From assembly GCF_003002055.1 (NCBI RefSeq), contig NZ_PVZF01000002.1:1-64000 (forward strand): a stretch of DNA of 64,000 nt. The letters run 5' to 3'. Below, in pieces: positions 41,705 to 49,776 of the stretch; within the stretch, counting starts at the first letter, position 1, and each line of letters begins with the position of its first letter. A program made the position numbers and the translations under genes. Below the pieces are notes generated by a model, which was not told where the DNA came from, did not search any database, and saw nothing but the letters and a program-made list of their open reading frames with translations. Source of the DNA: Kineococcus rhizosphaerae (GTDB lineage: Bacteria; Actinomycetota; Actinomycetes; Actinomycetales; Kineococcaceae).

Positions 41705-42316
41705 TCAGGCGAAGCGGACGACGTCCTCGTGCGGCAGGCGGGGCAGGCGCGGGCGGAAGGCGTCGGGGCCGGGGTGGCCGATGTTCACGACGAGGCTGGA
41801 GCGCCACGACGTGCCCGCGAAGAACTCCGCGTCCACGCCCGCCTTGTCGAAGCCGGCCATGGGCCCGGCGGCCAGGCCGAGGGAGCGGACGGCGAGGATG
41901 AAGTACCCGGCCTGCAGGGCCGCGCTGTAGGAGCCCATCTCCGCGCGGACCGCGGCGTTCTCGTCGAGGAAGCCCTGGCGGGGGACCATGAACGGCGCCA
42001 CCGTCGGGATGGTGTCGTGGAAGCGGTCGTCGACGGCGAGGACGGCCGTGACGGGTGCGCTGGCCGCGCGGTCGCGGTTGGTGTCGGCCAGCAGGGGCAG
42101 CAGGCGCTGCTTGCCCTCCTCGGAGCGCACGAACAGCACGCGCAGCGGCTGCAAGTTGGCCCCCGTGGGCGCCCAGCGGGTCAGTTCCCAGATCTGCGTG
42201 AGCTCTTCGTCGCGCACGGGCGTGGCGGCGAAGGTGTTGGCGGTGTGGGCCTCGCTGAACAGGGCCGCGCGGGCGGCCTCGTCGAGACCGGCGGGGCGTT
42301 CGTCCAGGGTGGTCAT
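41705..42316 (-). CDS. nitroreductase family protein (RutE/HadB-like malonic semialdehyde reductase)
   Basis: A 203-residue FMN oxidoreductase. The segments EAHTANTFAATPVRDEELTQIWELTRWAPTGANLQPLR (in pieces) and LGLAAGPMAGFDKAGVDAEFF are typical of the RutE/HadB subgroup, which reduces malonic semialdehyde to 3-hydroxypropionate. No other rut genes are present. ATG with GAGGAG 8 bases upstream. Divergent from the HxlR regulator; a TTGACA-16-TACTCT promoter with a CTTGA/TCAAG inverted repeat over the -35 suggests direct repression. Confidence 0.88.
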   Translation of the reverse strand: MTTLDERPAGLDEAARAALFSEAHTANTFAATPVRDEELTQIWELTRWAPTGANLQPLRVLFVRSEEGKQRLLPLLADTNRDRAASAPVTAVLAVDDRFHDTIPTVAPFMVPRQGFLDENAAVRAEMGSYSAALQAGYFILAVRSLGLAAGPMAGFDKAGVDAEFFAGTSWRSSLVVNIGHPGPDAFRPRLPRLPHEDVVRFA

Positions 42317-42366
42317 GAGCTGTTCTCCTCGCATCGACTAGCTGTGGCGGTGCTGCTTCGAAAAAC

Positions 42367-42404
42367 AGAGTAGCACCAGAGCTTGAAGTGTCAAGGAGTA
42401 CAGT
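42367..42404. promoter_or_regulatory. divergent nitroreductase/hxlR promoters with operator
   Basis: Minus strand: -35 TTGACA (42389-42394), 16-base spacer, -10 TACTCT (42367-42372). Plus strand: -10 TACAGT (42399-42404), 7 bases before the hxlR GTG. The inverted repeat CTTGA AGTG TCAAG (42382-42395) covers the minus -35. This is the only consensus TTGACA promoter I found here. Confidence 0.75.
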
Positions 42405-42411
42405 GGGGCCC

Positions 42412-42780
42412 GTGAGCGAGCAGACGCAGCACGACGCCCGGGCGTGCGACGGTGCGCTCGCCCGCGCCTTCGGGTTCCTCGGCAAGCGCTGGAACGGCAT
42501 CCTGCTCGCGACGCTGGCCAACGGTCCGGCGGGGTTCTCCGACCTGCGCCGCAGCGTCGCCGGCATCAGCGACTCGGTGCTCTCCGACCGCCTCGGCGAG
42601 CTCGCCCGCGCGGGCCTGGTGACCCGGACCGTCCACCCCGGCCCGCCCGTCGCGGTGGTCTACGAGCTCACCGGCTCCGGACGCGCGCTGGCCCCCGCGC
42701 TGGCCGAGCTGACGACGTGGGCGCGCGAGAACCTGCCGGCGCAGGAGTGCGCGCGCGAGGGAGAGCGCCAGGAGGCGTGA
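42412..42780 (+). CDS. HxlR-family winged-helix regulator
   Basis: A 122-residue HxlR/MarR-like repressor: CDGALARAFGFLGKRWNGILLATL with the conserved N-terminal Cys10-like residue, then SDLRRSVAGISDSVLSDRLGELARAGLV recognition helix and wing. HxlR proteins sense quinones, diamide or aldehydes through that Cys. It should control itself and the divergent nitroreductase. GTG lies 7 bases after TACAGT (leaderless). Its stop TGA abuts the globin stop with no gap. Confidence 0.92.
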   Translation: MSEQTQHDARACDGALARAFGFLGKRWNGILLATLANGPAGFSDLRRSVAGISDSVLSDRLGELARAGLVTRTVHPGPPVAVVYELTGSGRALAPALAELTTWARENLPAQECAREGERQEA

Positions 42781-43230
42781 TCAGTCCTCGAAGGTGTTGA
42801 GCATGCTGTGGGCGGCGCGGTCCAGGTAGTCCCACAGGACGCTCTCCTGCGCGGGCGCGAGCCCGAGGGACTCCACCGCCGCCCGCATGTGCCCGAGCCA
42901 GCGGTCGCGGGCGTCCGGGTTGACCTTGAAGGGTGCGTGCCGCATCCGCAGCCGCGGGTGCCCCCGCTCCTCGGAGTACGTCGTCGGCCCGCCCCAGTAC
43001 TGCTCCAGGAACATCAGCATGCGGCGTTCGGCGGGGCCCAGGTCGGCCTCGGGGTACATGGGGCGCAGCACCTCGTCGGCCGCCACGCCCTCGTAGAACC
43101 GGGCGACGAGCCGCACGAACGTCTCGTGACCGCCGACCTCGTCGTAGAACGTGCCCGCCCCGCCGTCCGGCCCGGACGGCTGACGGCCCAGGAGGTTCTG
43201 CGGGCGGACGAACGGCAGGTCGGGGCTCAC
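42781..43230 (-). CDS. glbO: group II truncated haemoglobin
   Basis: A 149-residue 2/2 globin of the GlbO class. [25 protein letters not shown] carries the B10 Tyr, [21 protein letters not shown] carries the proximal His and G8 Trp, [18 protein letters not shown] the CD/E region. GlbO binds O2 tightly and takes part in O2/NO or peroxide chemistry at the membrane. The GTG overlaps the stop of the upstream NmrA-like gene by 4 bases; both start codons stand 6 bases after GACACT. Confidence 0.93.
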   Translation of the reverse strand: MSPDLPFVRPQNLLGRQPSGPDGGAGTFYDEVGGHETFVRLVARFYEGVAADEVLRPMYPEADLGPAERRMLMFLEQYWGGPTTYSEERGHPRLRMRHAPFKVNPDARDRWLGHMRAAVESLGLAPAQESVLWDYLDRAAHSMLNTFED

Positions 43231-44783
43231 CGCACCAGTGTCGCCCCCGCGCGGACGTCGACCGGCTCCGGGGCGCCGGCGGCCGGGCCCTCACCGCGCG
43301 CCGCGGCCTCCGCCGCCTCCTTGACGTTCTTCTGCATCCCGCCGAACACCACGTCGTGGAACGGGCTGATCGCGGCCCAGTACGCCTGCCCCGCCAGGCC
43401 CTTCGGGTGGAACAGGGCCCGCTGGTGGAACAACGTGCGCCCCACCGCGTCCGTCTCGACCCGCAGGTCCAGCCAGGCCAGCCCCGGCAGCTTCATCTCC
43501 GCGCGCAGGCGCAGCAGCTCGTCCTGCTGGCGGTCCTCCACCCGCCACCAGTCCACGGCGTCGCCGATGATCAGGTGCTTGGGGTCGCGCCGGCCCCGAC
43601 GCAGCCCCGGGCCCCCGGAGAACCGGTCCATGACGCCGCGCACCGCCCACGCCATGGGCCAGGAGTACCAGCCCTGCTCCCCGCCGATGCCCTCCAGCAC
43701 CCGCCACAGCACGTGCGGCGGGGCGTCGACGACCGTCGTCCGGTCGTCGACGTAGAGGTTGCCGCCGGCCCAGTCCGGGTCGCTGGGCAGCGGGTCGCTC
43801 GGTGCCCCCGGCACCGACGCCGAGCTCCAGCGCGTCGTGACGTTCGCCTCCTGGATGCGCTGCAGCGCCAGCTGCACGGCCCGGCGGAACGGGGTGAGCC
43901 CCTCCGGCGGGTCGGGCACGTACTTCTCGACGTCCTTCTCCTTGCAGACCACCTCGTGCACCAGGGACTCCACCAGCGGTCGCGCGATCGAGCCCGGCAC
44001 GGGGGTGATCGTCCCGACCCAGTGGCTGGACAGCTTGGGGGACATGACCTTCACGGGCAGGACGTGGCGCTTGGGCAGCCCGGCGACCTCGGCGTACCCG
44101 CGCATCATGTCCAGGTACGTCATGACGTCCGGACCGCCGATGTCGAAGGTGCGGTTCACGTCGGCCGGCATGGAGGCCGACCCGACGAGGTAGCGCAGCA
44201 CGTCGCGCACGGCGATGGGCTGGATGCGGTTGTTCACCCACGCCGGGCAGACCATGACGGGCAGCCGCTCGGTGAGGTAGCGCATCATCTCGAAGCTCGC
44301 CGACCCTGACCCGAGGATCACCGCGGCCTGCAGGACCGTCGCCGGCACGGGGGAGTCGAGCAGGATCTCCCCGACCTCCCGGCGCGACTCCAGGTGGGTC
44401 GACAGCTCCTCGCCCTCGGGGTGCAGACCCCCCAGGTAGACGATGCGGCCCACCCCGCGCTCGGCCGCGGCCCGGGCGAACGTGCGGGCCGTGCGCCGGT
44501 CCTTGGAGGAGAACGACCCCCCGGCGCTCATGGCGTGGATGAGGTAGTAGGCCACGTCGACGCCCTCCAGCGCCGCGCGCACCTGGTCGGGCTCGGAGGC
44601 GTCGGCCTGCACGACCTCGACGTCGCCGACCCACGGCCGGTCCCGCAGCGACTCCGGGCGCCGGGCCATGGCCCGCACCCGGAACCCGGCCTCCAGCAGC
44701 TCCGGGACCAGCCGGCCGCCGATGTAGCCGGTCACCCCGGTCACCAGCGCCAGCCGTCCGTCCCCCGCCGCGATCTCGCTCAT
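43227..44783 (-). CDS. NmrA/SDR-like NAD(P)-binding protein with DUF2867 domain
   Basis: A 518-residue two-domain protein. N-terminal atypical short-chain dehydrogenase fold with [21 protein letters not shown] (in two parts) and [13 protein letters not shown], of the NmrA/complex-I-subunit-like group. The C-terminal DUF2867 region (about 330-500, [48 protein letters not shown]) is a START/SRPBCC-like lipid- or quinone-binding fold. Function unproven; possibly quinone-related. Translationally coupled to glbO. Confidence 0.85.
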   Translation of the reverse strand: MSEIAAGDGRLALVTGVTGYIGGRLVPELLEAGFRVRAMARRPESLRDRPWVGDVEVVQADASEPDQVRAALEGVDVAYYLIHAMSAGGSFSSKDRRTARTFARAAAERGVGRIVYLGGLHPEGEELSTHLESRREVGEILLDSPVPATVLQAAVILGSGSASFEMMRYLTERLPVMVCPAWVNNRIQPIAVRDVLRYLVGSASMPADVNRTFDIGGPDVMTYLDMMRGYAEVAGLPKRHVLPVKVMSPKLSSHWVGTITPVPGSIARPLVESLVHEVVCKEKDVEKYVPDPPEGLTPFRRAVQLALQRIQEANVTTRWSSASVPGAPSDPLPSDPDWAGGNLYVDDRTTVVDAPPHVLWRVLEGIGGEQGWYSWPMAWAVRGVMDRFSGGPGLRRGRRDPKHLIIGDAVDWWRVEDRQQDELLRLRAEMKLPGLAWLDLRVETDAVGRTLFHQRALFHPKGLAGQAYWAAISPFHDVVFGGMQKNVKEAAEAAARGEGPAAGAPEPVDVRAGATLVR

Positions 44784-44927
44784 GGGACCAGTGTCGGAGC
44801 GCCCGCCCCCGCGCGCGAGCCGGCGCGACCCCCGCGGGGCACCCCGCGGGCGACCGCGGGCCGGACGTCGCGCACGCGTGACGTTCGGCCCTGGCGTGTC
44901 GCCGCCGGGGCGGGCGAGGGTGGTCCC

Positions 44928-47306
44928 GTGGTCCTCGAGACGATCCCCGAACCCCTGTCCACGGAAGAACTCGCCACCGTCGACGCCTGGTGGCGGGCCG
45001 CGAACTACCTGACCATCGGCCAGATCTACCTGCAGGACAACGCGTTGCTGCGCCGGCCGCTGGAACCGGCCGACGTCAAGCCCCGGTTGCTGGGCCACTG
45101 GGGCACCAGCACGGGGCTGTCCTTCGTCTACGCGCACGTGTCGCGGCTGATCCGGCGCACCGGCCAGGAGACGGTCTACCTGGCCGGTCCCGGGCACGGC
45201 GGACCCGCGCTGGTGGCCGCCGGCTGGCTCGAGGGGACGTACACCGAGTCCTTCCCCGCCGTCACCCGGGACGGCGACGGGATGCACCGGTTGTTCCGGC
45301 AGTTCTCCTCCCCGGGCGGCATCCCCTCGCACGCCTCGGTGACCACCCCCGGTTCGATCCACGAGGGCGGTGAACTCGGCTACGTCCTCGTCCACGCGTT
45401 CGGCGCCGTGATGGACAACCCCGACCTGCTCGCCGTCGCCGTCGTGGGGGACGGGGAGGCCGAGACCTCGCCGCTGGAGGGCGCCTGGAAGGGGATCTCG
45501 TTCCTCAACCCCGCCCGCGACGGGGCGGTGCTGCCCGTCCTGGACCTCAACGGGTACAAGATCTCCGGCCCGACCGTCCTGGCCCGCAAGGACCCCGCCC
45601 TGGTCCGGTCCCTGCTGGAGGGGCACGGCTACCACGTGCTCGAGGTCACCGGTGAGGACCTGCCGGGCATGCACCACCGGTTCGCCGGGGCGCTCGCCGA
45701 GGCCCACCACCGGATCCGCGCCATCCAGCACGCCGCCCGCACCGGGCAGGCCCCCGACGGGGTCCCCGCCTGGCCCGTCGTCGTGCTGCGCTCGCCCAAG
45801 GGCTGGACCGGGCCCTCCGTCGTCGACGGGGAGCAGGTCGAGGGGACGTGGCGCGCCCACCAGGTCCCGCTGTCGGGCGTGAAGGAGAACCCCGAGCACC
45901 TGCGGCTGCTCGAGGCGTGGATGCGGTCCTACCGGCCCGGGGAGCTGTTCGACGCCGACGGCCGGCCCACGGAGCTGGTGCATGCCAACGACCCCGCGGG
46001 GGACCTGCGGATGTCGGCCACCCCGCACGCCAACGGCGGCCTGCTGACGCGCGACCTCGTCCTGCCGCCCGTCGCCGACCACGCGCTGCAGGTCGACCGG
46101 CCCGGGACGACGCGGGCGGAGTCGACGCGCCGCCTCGGGGAGTACCTGCGCGAGGTCTACCGCGCCAACCCCACGACCTTCCGGCTGTTCTGCCCCGACG
46201 AGACGAACAGCAACCGGCTCGGGGCGGTGTTCGAGGTCAGCGACCGGACGTGGATGGAGCGGGTCGTGCCCGGGGACGTGTCGCTATCGGCCTCGGGCCG
46301 GGTCGTCGAGGTCCTCTCCGAGCACAACTGCCACGGCTGGCTCGAGGGGTACACGCTCACCGGCCGGCACGGGGTGTTCGCCACGTACGAGGCGTTCGCG
46401 ATGGTCAGCGCGTCGCAGACCGTGCAGCACGGCAAGTGGCTGGAGGAGGCCGAGCACCTGCCCTGGCGCGCACCCGTCCCCAGCCTGAACGTCCTGCTCA
46501 CCTCGACGGCCTGGCGCAACGACCACAACGGGTTCAGCCACCAGGGGCCCGGGCTGATCCAGACCGCCCTGACCCAGCGCGCCGCCGTGTCCCGCATCTA
46601 CCTGCCGCCGGACGCCAACTGCCTGCTGGAGGTGGCCGACCACTGCCTGCGGACCCGCTCGCGGATCAACCTGGTCGTCATCGACAAGCAGCCGCAGCTG
46701 CAGTACCTGGCGCCGGCCGCGGCCGCCGAGCACGTCCGCCGGGGCGCGGGCGTGTGGGACTGGGCCGGGACCGACGACGGCACCCAGGACCCCGACGTCG
46801 TGCTGGCCTGCGCCGGTGACGTCGTGACGATGGAGACCGTCGCGGCCGCCGCCGTCCTGCGCGAGAGGCTGCCGCAGCTGCGGGTGCGGGTCGTGAACGT
46901 CGTCGACCTGATGCGCCTGCGCCGGCCCGCCGACCACCCGCACGGCGTGGACGAGTTCACCTTCCGGGAACTGTTCACCGACCACGTCGACGTCGTCTTC
47001 GCCTTCCACGGCTTCCCGGGCGCCGTCCACCAGCTCGTGCACGGCCGCCCGCACGCCGACCGCTTCCACGTGCGGGGGTTCATCGAGGAGGGGACGACGA
47101 CCACCCCCTTCGACATGACGGTGCGCAACCGGGTGTCCCGCTACGACCTCGTCCTGGACGCGCTGAACAACGCCTCCCGGCTGCCCGTCGGGGCGGGGGA
47201 CCTGCGGGCCTGGTGCCAGGGGCAGCTCGAGCGCCACCGCGCCTACGTCGTGGAGCACCTCGAGGACATGCCCGAGGTGCGCGACTGGACGCTGCCCGTC
47301 GGCTGA
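44928..47306 (+). CDS. xfp: xylulose-5-phosphate/fructose-6-phosphate phosphoketolase
   Basis: A 792-residue TPP enzyme splitting xylulose-5-P (and often fructose-6-P) to acetyl-phosphate and an aldose phosphate. Diagnostic blocks: YLQDNALLRRPLEPADVKPRLLGHWG (in parts), GPGHGGPALVA, GSIHEGGELGYVL, VGDGEAETSPL, KGWTGP, ETNSNRL and VIDKQPQLQYL. Full length. GTG preceded by GAGGGTGG. No acetate kinase or phosphotransacetylase is adjacent. It converges with a 4-base gap on the glyoxalase gene. Confidence 0.97.
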   Translation: MVLETIPEPLSTEELATVDAWWRAANYLTIGQIYLQDNALLRRPLEPADVKPRLLGHWGTSTGLSFVYAHVSRLIRRTGQETVYLAGPGHGGPALVAAGWLEGTYTESFPAVTRDGDGMHRLFRQFSSPGGIPSHASVTTPGSIHEGGELGYVLVHAFGAVMDNPDLLAVAVVGDGEAETSPLEGAWKGISFLNPARDGAVLPVLDLNGYKISGPTVLARKDPALVRSLLEGHGYHVLEVTGEDLPGMHHRFAGALAEAHHRIRAIQHAARTGQAPDGVPAWPVVVLRSPKGWTGPSVVDGEQVEGTWRAHQVPLSGVKENPEHLRLLEAWMRSYRPGELFDADGRPTELVHANDPAGDLRMSATPHANGGLLTRDLVLPPVADHALQVDRPGTTRAESTRRLGEYLREVYRANPTTFRLFCPDETNSNRLGAVFEVSDRTWMERVVPGDVSLSASGRVVEVLSEHNCHGWLEGYTLTGRHGVFATYEAFAMVSASQTVQHGKWLEEAEHLPWRAPVPSLNVLLTSTAWRNDHNGFSHQGPGLIQTALTQRAAVSRIYLPPDANCLLEVADHCLRTRSRINLVVIDKQPQLQYLAPAAAAEHVRRGAGVWDWAGTDDGTQDPDVVLACAGDVVTMETVAAAAVLRERLPQLRVRVVNVVDLMRLRRPADHPHGVDEFTFRELFTDHVDVVFAFHGFPGAVHQLVHGRPHADRFHVRGFIEEGTTTTPFDMTVRNRVSRYDLVLDALNNASRLPVGAGDLRAWCQGQLERHRAYVVEHLEDMPEVRDWTLPVG

Positions 47307-47310
47307 CCCC

Positions 47311-47682
47311 TCAGGACCGGGCGCGGGCCTGCTCGGTGAGGGGGGTGAACAGGTTCACCAGGTTGTCGTCGGGGTCGCGGAACAGCGCCGACCGGTTCCC
47401 CCACGGCATCGTGGTCGGTCCCTGCACCACCTCGGCGGGGTCGAGGCGCGCGAACTCCGCGTCGACGTCCTCGACGCGGAACTCCAGCAGCACCGACCGG
47501 TTCGCCGCCGCCTGCGCGGCGGGGACGGTCGAGGCGTCCGCCACGGCCAGGGTCGTGGACCCGGGGTGGCGGATCTCGGCGAACACGGGCGCGAGCCGGT
47601 CGGCCGTGCGGCCGGTGAGGCGTTCGTAGAAGGCGACGAGCGTGTCGACGTCGCGGGTCAGGAGCCGGATCGAGGTGAGCAC
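47311..47682 (-). CDS. glyoxalase/VOC-fold protein
   Basis: A 123-residue vicinal-oxygen-chelate protein (SIRLLTRDVDTLVAFYERLTG ... SVLLEFRVEDVDAEFARL ... RSALFRDPDDNLVNLFTPL). Two beta-alpha-beta-beta-beta modules are present; the metal ligands of true glyoxalase I are not clear, so the reaction is unknown. GTG 6 bases after TACCGT (47689-47694), leaderless. The WYL regulator diverges upstream. Confidence 0.83.
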   Translation of the reverse strand: MLTSIRLLTRDVDTLVAFYERLTGRTADRLAPVFAEIRHPGSTTLAVADASTVPAAQAAANRSVLLEFRVEDVDAEFARLDPAEVVQGPTTMPWGNRSALFRDPDDNLVNLFTPLTEQARARS

Positions 47683-47748
47683 GCGCCGACGGTAGGACGG
47701 CAAGCGGACAGGAACCGCCCGGATTTAACGTGACCTCGTGAAGACGTC

Positions 47749-48693
47749 GTGACCCGGCCCACCGCGCGGGTGCTGGCCCTGCTGGAACTCCTGCAGTCCG
47801 GCGGCCTGCGCACCGTCGGCGAGCTCGCCGACCGCCTCGGCGTCGACGACCGGACCGTCCGCCGGTACGTGGACCACCTGCGCGACCTCGACCTGCCCGT
47901 GGAGTCGGTGCGCGGCCGCCACGGCGGGTACCGGCTGGCCCGCAGCCACCGGCTGCCCCCGCTGATGCTCACCGACGACGAGGCGCTCGCCGTCGCCCTC
48001 GCGCTACGCGCTGCGACCGGCACCGCGGGGGCCGCGGCCGCCGCGAAGGTGCGCCGGGTGCTGCCCGCACCCCTGGCCCGGCGGCTCGAGCAGGTGCTCG
48101 ACGCCACCACGACCACCGGGCCGCCCGGGCAGGGCGCCGCACCCGACGCGGACGTCCTGCTGCCGCTGGCCGACGCTGTCGAGCACGCCCGGCCCGTCAC
48201 GTTCACCTACGCCGGCGGGCAGGGCCCGTCCGAACGGGTCGTGCACCCCCACGCCCTCGTCGAGCACCGCGGCCGCTGGTACCTGCGCGCCGCCGACCAG
48301 GGGCGCTCGGGACAGGAGCGCACGTTCCGGCTCGAGCGCACCACGCGGGTCCGGACGCTGCCCGGGCGCTTCGAGCGGCCCGCGGCGCCCACCGGCGAGG
48401 ACTTCCTCGACACCCTGGCCCGGGCCCCGCGCCGGTACGCCGTGCGGGTGCGCGTGCAGGCCGACCCGGCGCACGTGCACCGGTACCTGCCCGCCTCCGT
48501 GGCCGTCGTCGGGGACGCCGACGAGCAGGGGTGGCGACCCGTCGACGTGCAGGCCGAGGACCTCGGCTGGCTGCCGCCGCTCCTGCTGGCCCTGGGCCGG
48601 CCCTTCACCGTCGAACGCCCCGCCGCCCTGCACGCCGAACTGGCCGCCGCCGCGGCCCGCCTGGTGGCGGCCGGCCCGGGTGGGGACGGCTGA
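47749..48693 (+). CDS. WYL-domain transcriptional regulator
   Basis: A 314-residue regulator: N-terminal HTH_11/DeoR-type helix-turn-helix (LRTVGELADRLGVDDRTVRRYVDHL, with GGYRLARSHRLPPLMLTDDEA), then a WYL domain (RVVHPHALVEHRGRWYLRAADQG) and a WCX-like C-terminus. Such proteins answer nucleic-acid or nucleotide ligands. TAACGT is 17 bases before the GTG, and GTGACC repeats twice, 23 bp apart, around the start, a possible self-operator. Divergent from the glyoxalase-like gene, its possible target. Confidence 0.88.
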   Translation: MTRPTARVLALLELLQSGGLRTVGELADRLGVDDRTVRRYVDHLRDLDLPVESVRGRHGGYRLARSHRLPPLMLTDDEALAVALALRAATGTAGAAAAAKVRRVLPAPLARRLEQVLDATTTTGPPGQGAAPDADVLLPLADAVEHARPVTFTYAGGQGPSERVVHPHALVEHRGRWYLRAADQGRSGQERTFRLERTTRVRTLPGRFERPAAPTGEDFLDTLARAPRRYAVRVRVQADPAHVHRYLPASVAVVGDADEQGWRPVDVQAEDLGWLPPLLLALGRPFTVERPAALHAELAAAAARLVAAGPGGDG

Positions 48694-48695
48694 GG

Positions 48696-49766
48696 TCACA
48701 ACCCCCGGTCGGTGCGCGCGGGGTCGGCCGCCGCGGCGTCCTGGGCGGCCACGTCGGCCTCGCTGGGCGGCGGCGGCTGCGGGGTGACCGCCGCGGCCGG
48801 GTCCGGCAGCCGGTGGGCCTGGCGCGGGCCGTCGTCGTGGCGCAGGAAGACCGTGCGCTGGGCCAGCGGGAACTCGATGCCCTCGGCGTCGAACACGCCC
48901 TTCACCCGGCGCTTGAGCTCGCGCTGCACCGCCCACTGCTGCATGGGCGCCGTCTTGACGACCAGCCGCAGGACGATCCCGTCCGTCGTCATCTGCTCCA
49001 CGCCCCACACCTCCGGCGCGTCCAGGACGAGGGGTTTCCAGTCGTCCTCGGCGACCAGGCCGTCGGCGATGCGCTGCAGCACCTGCTGGGCCCGCGTGAG
49101 GTCCTCGCCGTAGGCCACCGAGACGTCCACGACGGCCCGGGCCCAGCCCTGGCTCATGTTCCCGACCCGCAGGATCTCGCCGTTGCGCACGTACCAGACG
49201 GTGCCCTTGACGTCGCGCAGGCGCGTGACGCGCAAGCCCACCGCCTCCACCGTTCCTGAGGCGTCGCCGAGGTCGACCGAGTCGCCCACGCCGTACTGGT
49301 CCTCGGCCAGCATGAAGATCCCCGACAGGAAGTCCTTCACGAGCGCCTGCGCCCCGAAACCCAGTGCCACCCCGGCGATCCCCGCCGAGGCCAGGAACGG
49401 GGCGATGGCGATGCCGACGGTGTCGAGCACCACGAGGACCGCGAGGATCCCCAGCACGAACGTCACCGTGCTCTTCAGGACCGAGGCCAGGGTCTCGGCC
49501 CGCTGCTGACGGCGTTCGTTGAGCAACGGCGAGGAGTCCAGCAGACCGTTCCTGCGGCCGCCGCCGAGCTTGCCCGCACCCGTCGCGATCCCCGCGGCGA
49601 CGCGGCCGATGAGCCGCATGAGCACGAAGCGCGCGACCCAGCACACGAGCAGGACGACGACGATCTTCAGGGGTTTGTCGAGCAGGAACGAGGCGACGTC
49701 GTGGGCCCCCGCCGTGGCGTCGGCGGTGTCGACCGCCTCCAGGGTGCGCGAGATCGAGTTCAGCAA
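48696..49766 (-). CDS. small-conductance mechanosensitive channel (MscS family)
   Basis: A 356-residue MscS-type channel. Three to four membrane helices (about 35-60, 95-120, 122-140), pore helix TM3 GIAGVALGFGAQALVKDFLSGIF and the beta domain YGVGDSVDLGDASGTVEAVGLRVTRLR. Pro/Ala-rich cytosolic tail. Relieves turgor on hypo-osmotic shock. A TTG start at 49766 follows AGGA by 9 bases; the gene starts 10 bases after the peptidase stop, same strand. Confidence 0.9.
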   Translation of the reverse strand: MLNSISRTLEAVDTADATAGAHDVASFLLDKPLKIVVVLLVCWVARFVLMRLIGRVAAGIATGAGKLGGGRRNGLLDSSPLLNERRQQRAETLASVLKSTVTFVLGILAVLVVLDTVGIAIAPFLASAGIAGVALGFGAQALVKDFLSGIFMLAEDQYGVGDSVDLGDASGTVEAVGLRVTRLRDVKGTVWYVRNGEILRVGNMSQGWARAVVDVSVAYGEDLTRAQQVLQRIADGLVAEDDWKPLVLDAPEVWGVEQMTTDGIVLRLVVKTAPMQQWAVQRELKRRVKGVFDAEGIEFPLAQRTVFLRHDDGPRQAHRLPDPAAAVTPQPPPPSEADVAAQDAAAADPARTDRGL

Positions 49767-49776
49767 CGAGGGGTCC

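Noticed and set aside
42107-42200. egtD or egtE remnant after egtC
   Set aside because: The sequence is part of an intact nitroreductase on the opposite strand; no methyltransferase or PLP-lyase motifs exist between 41678 and 44783.
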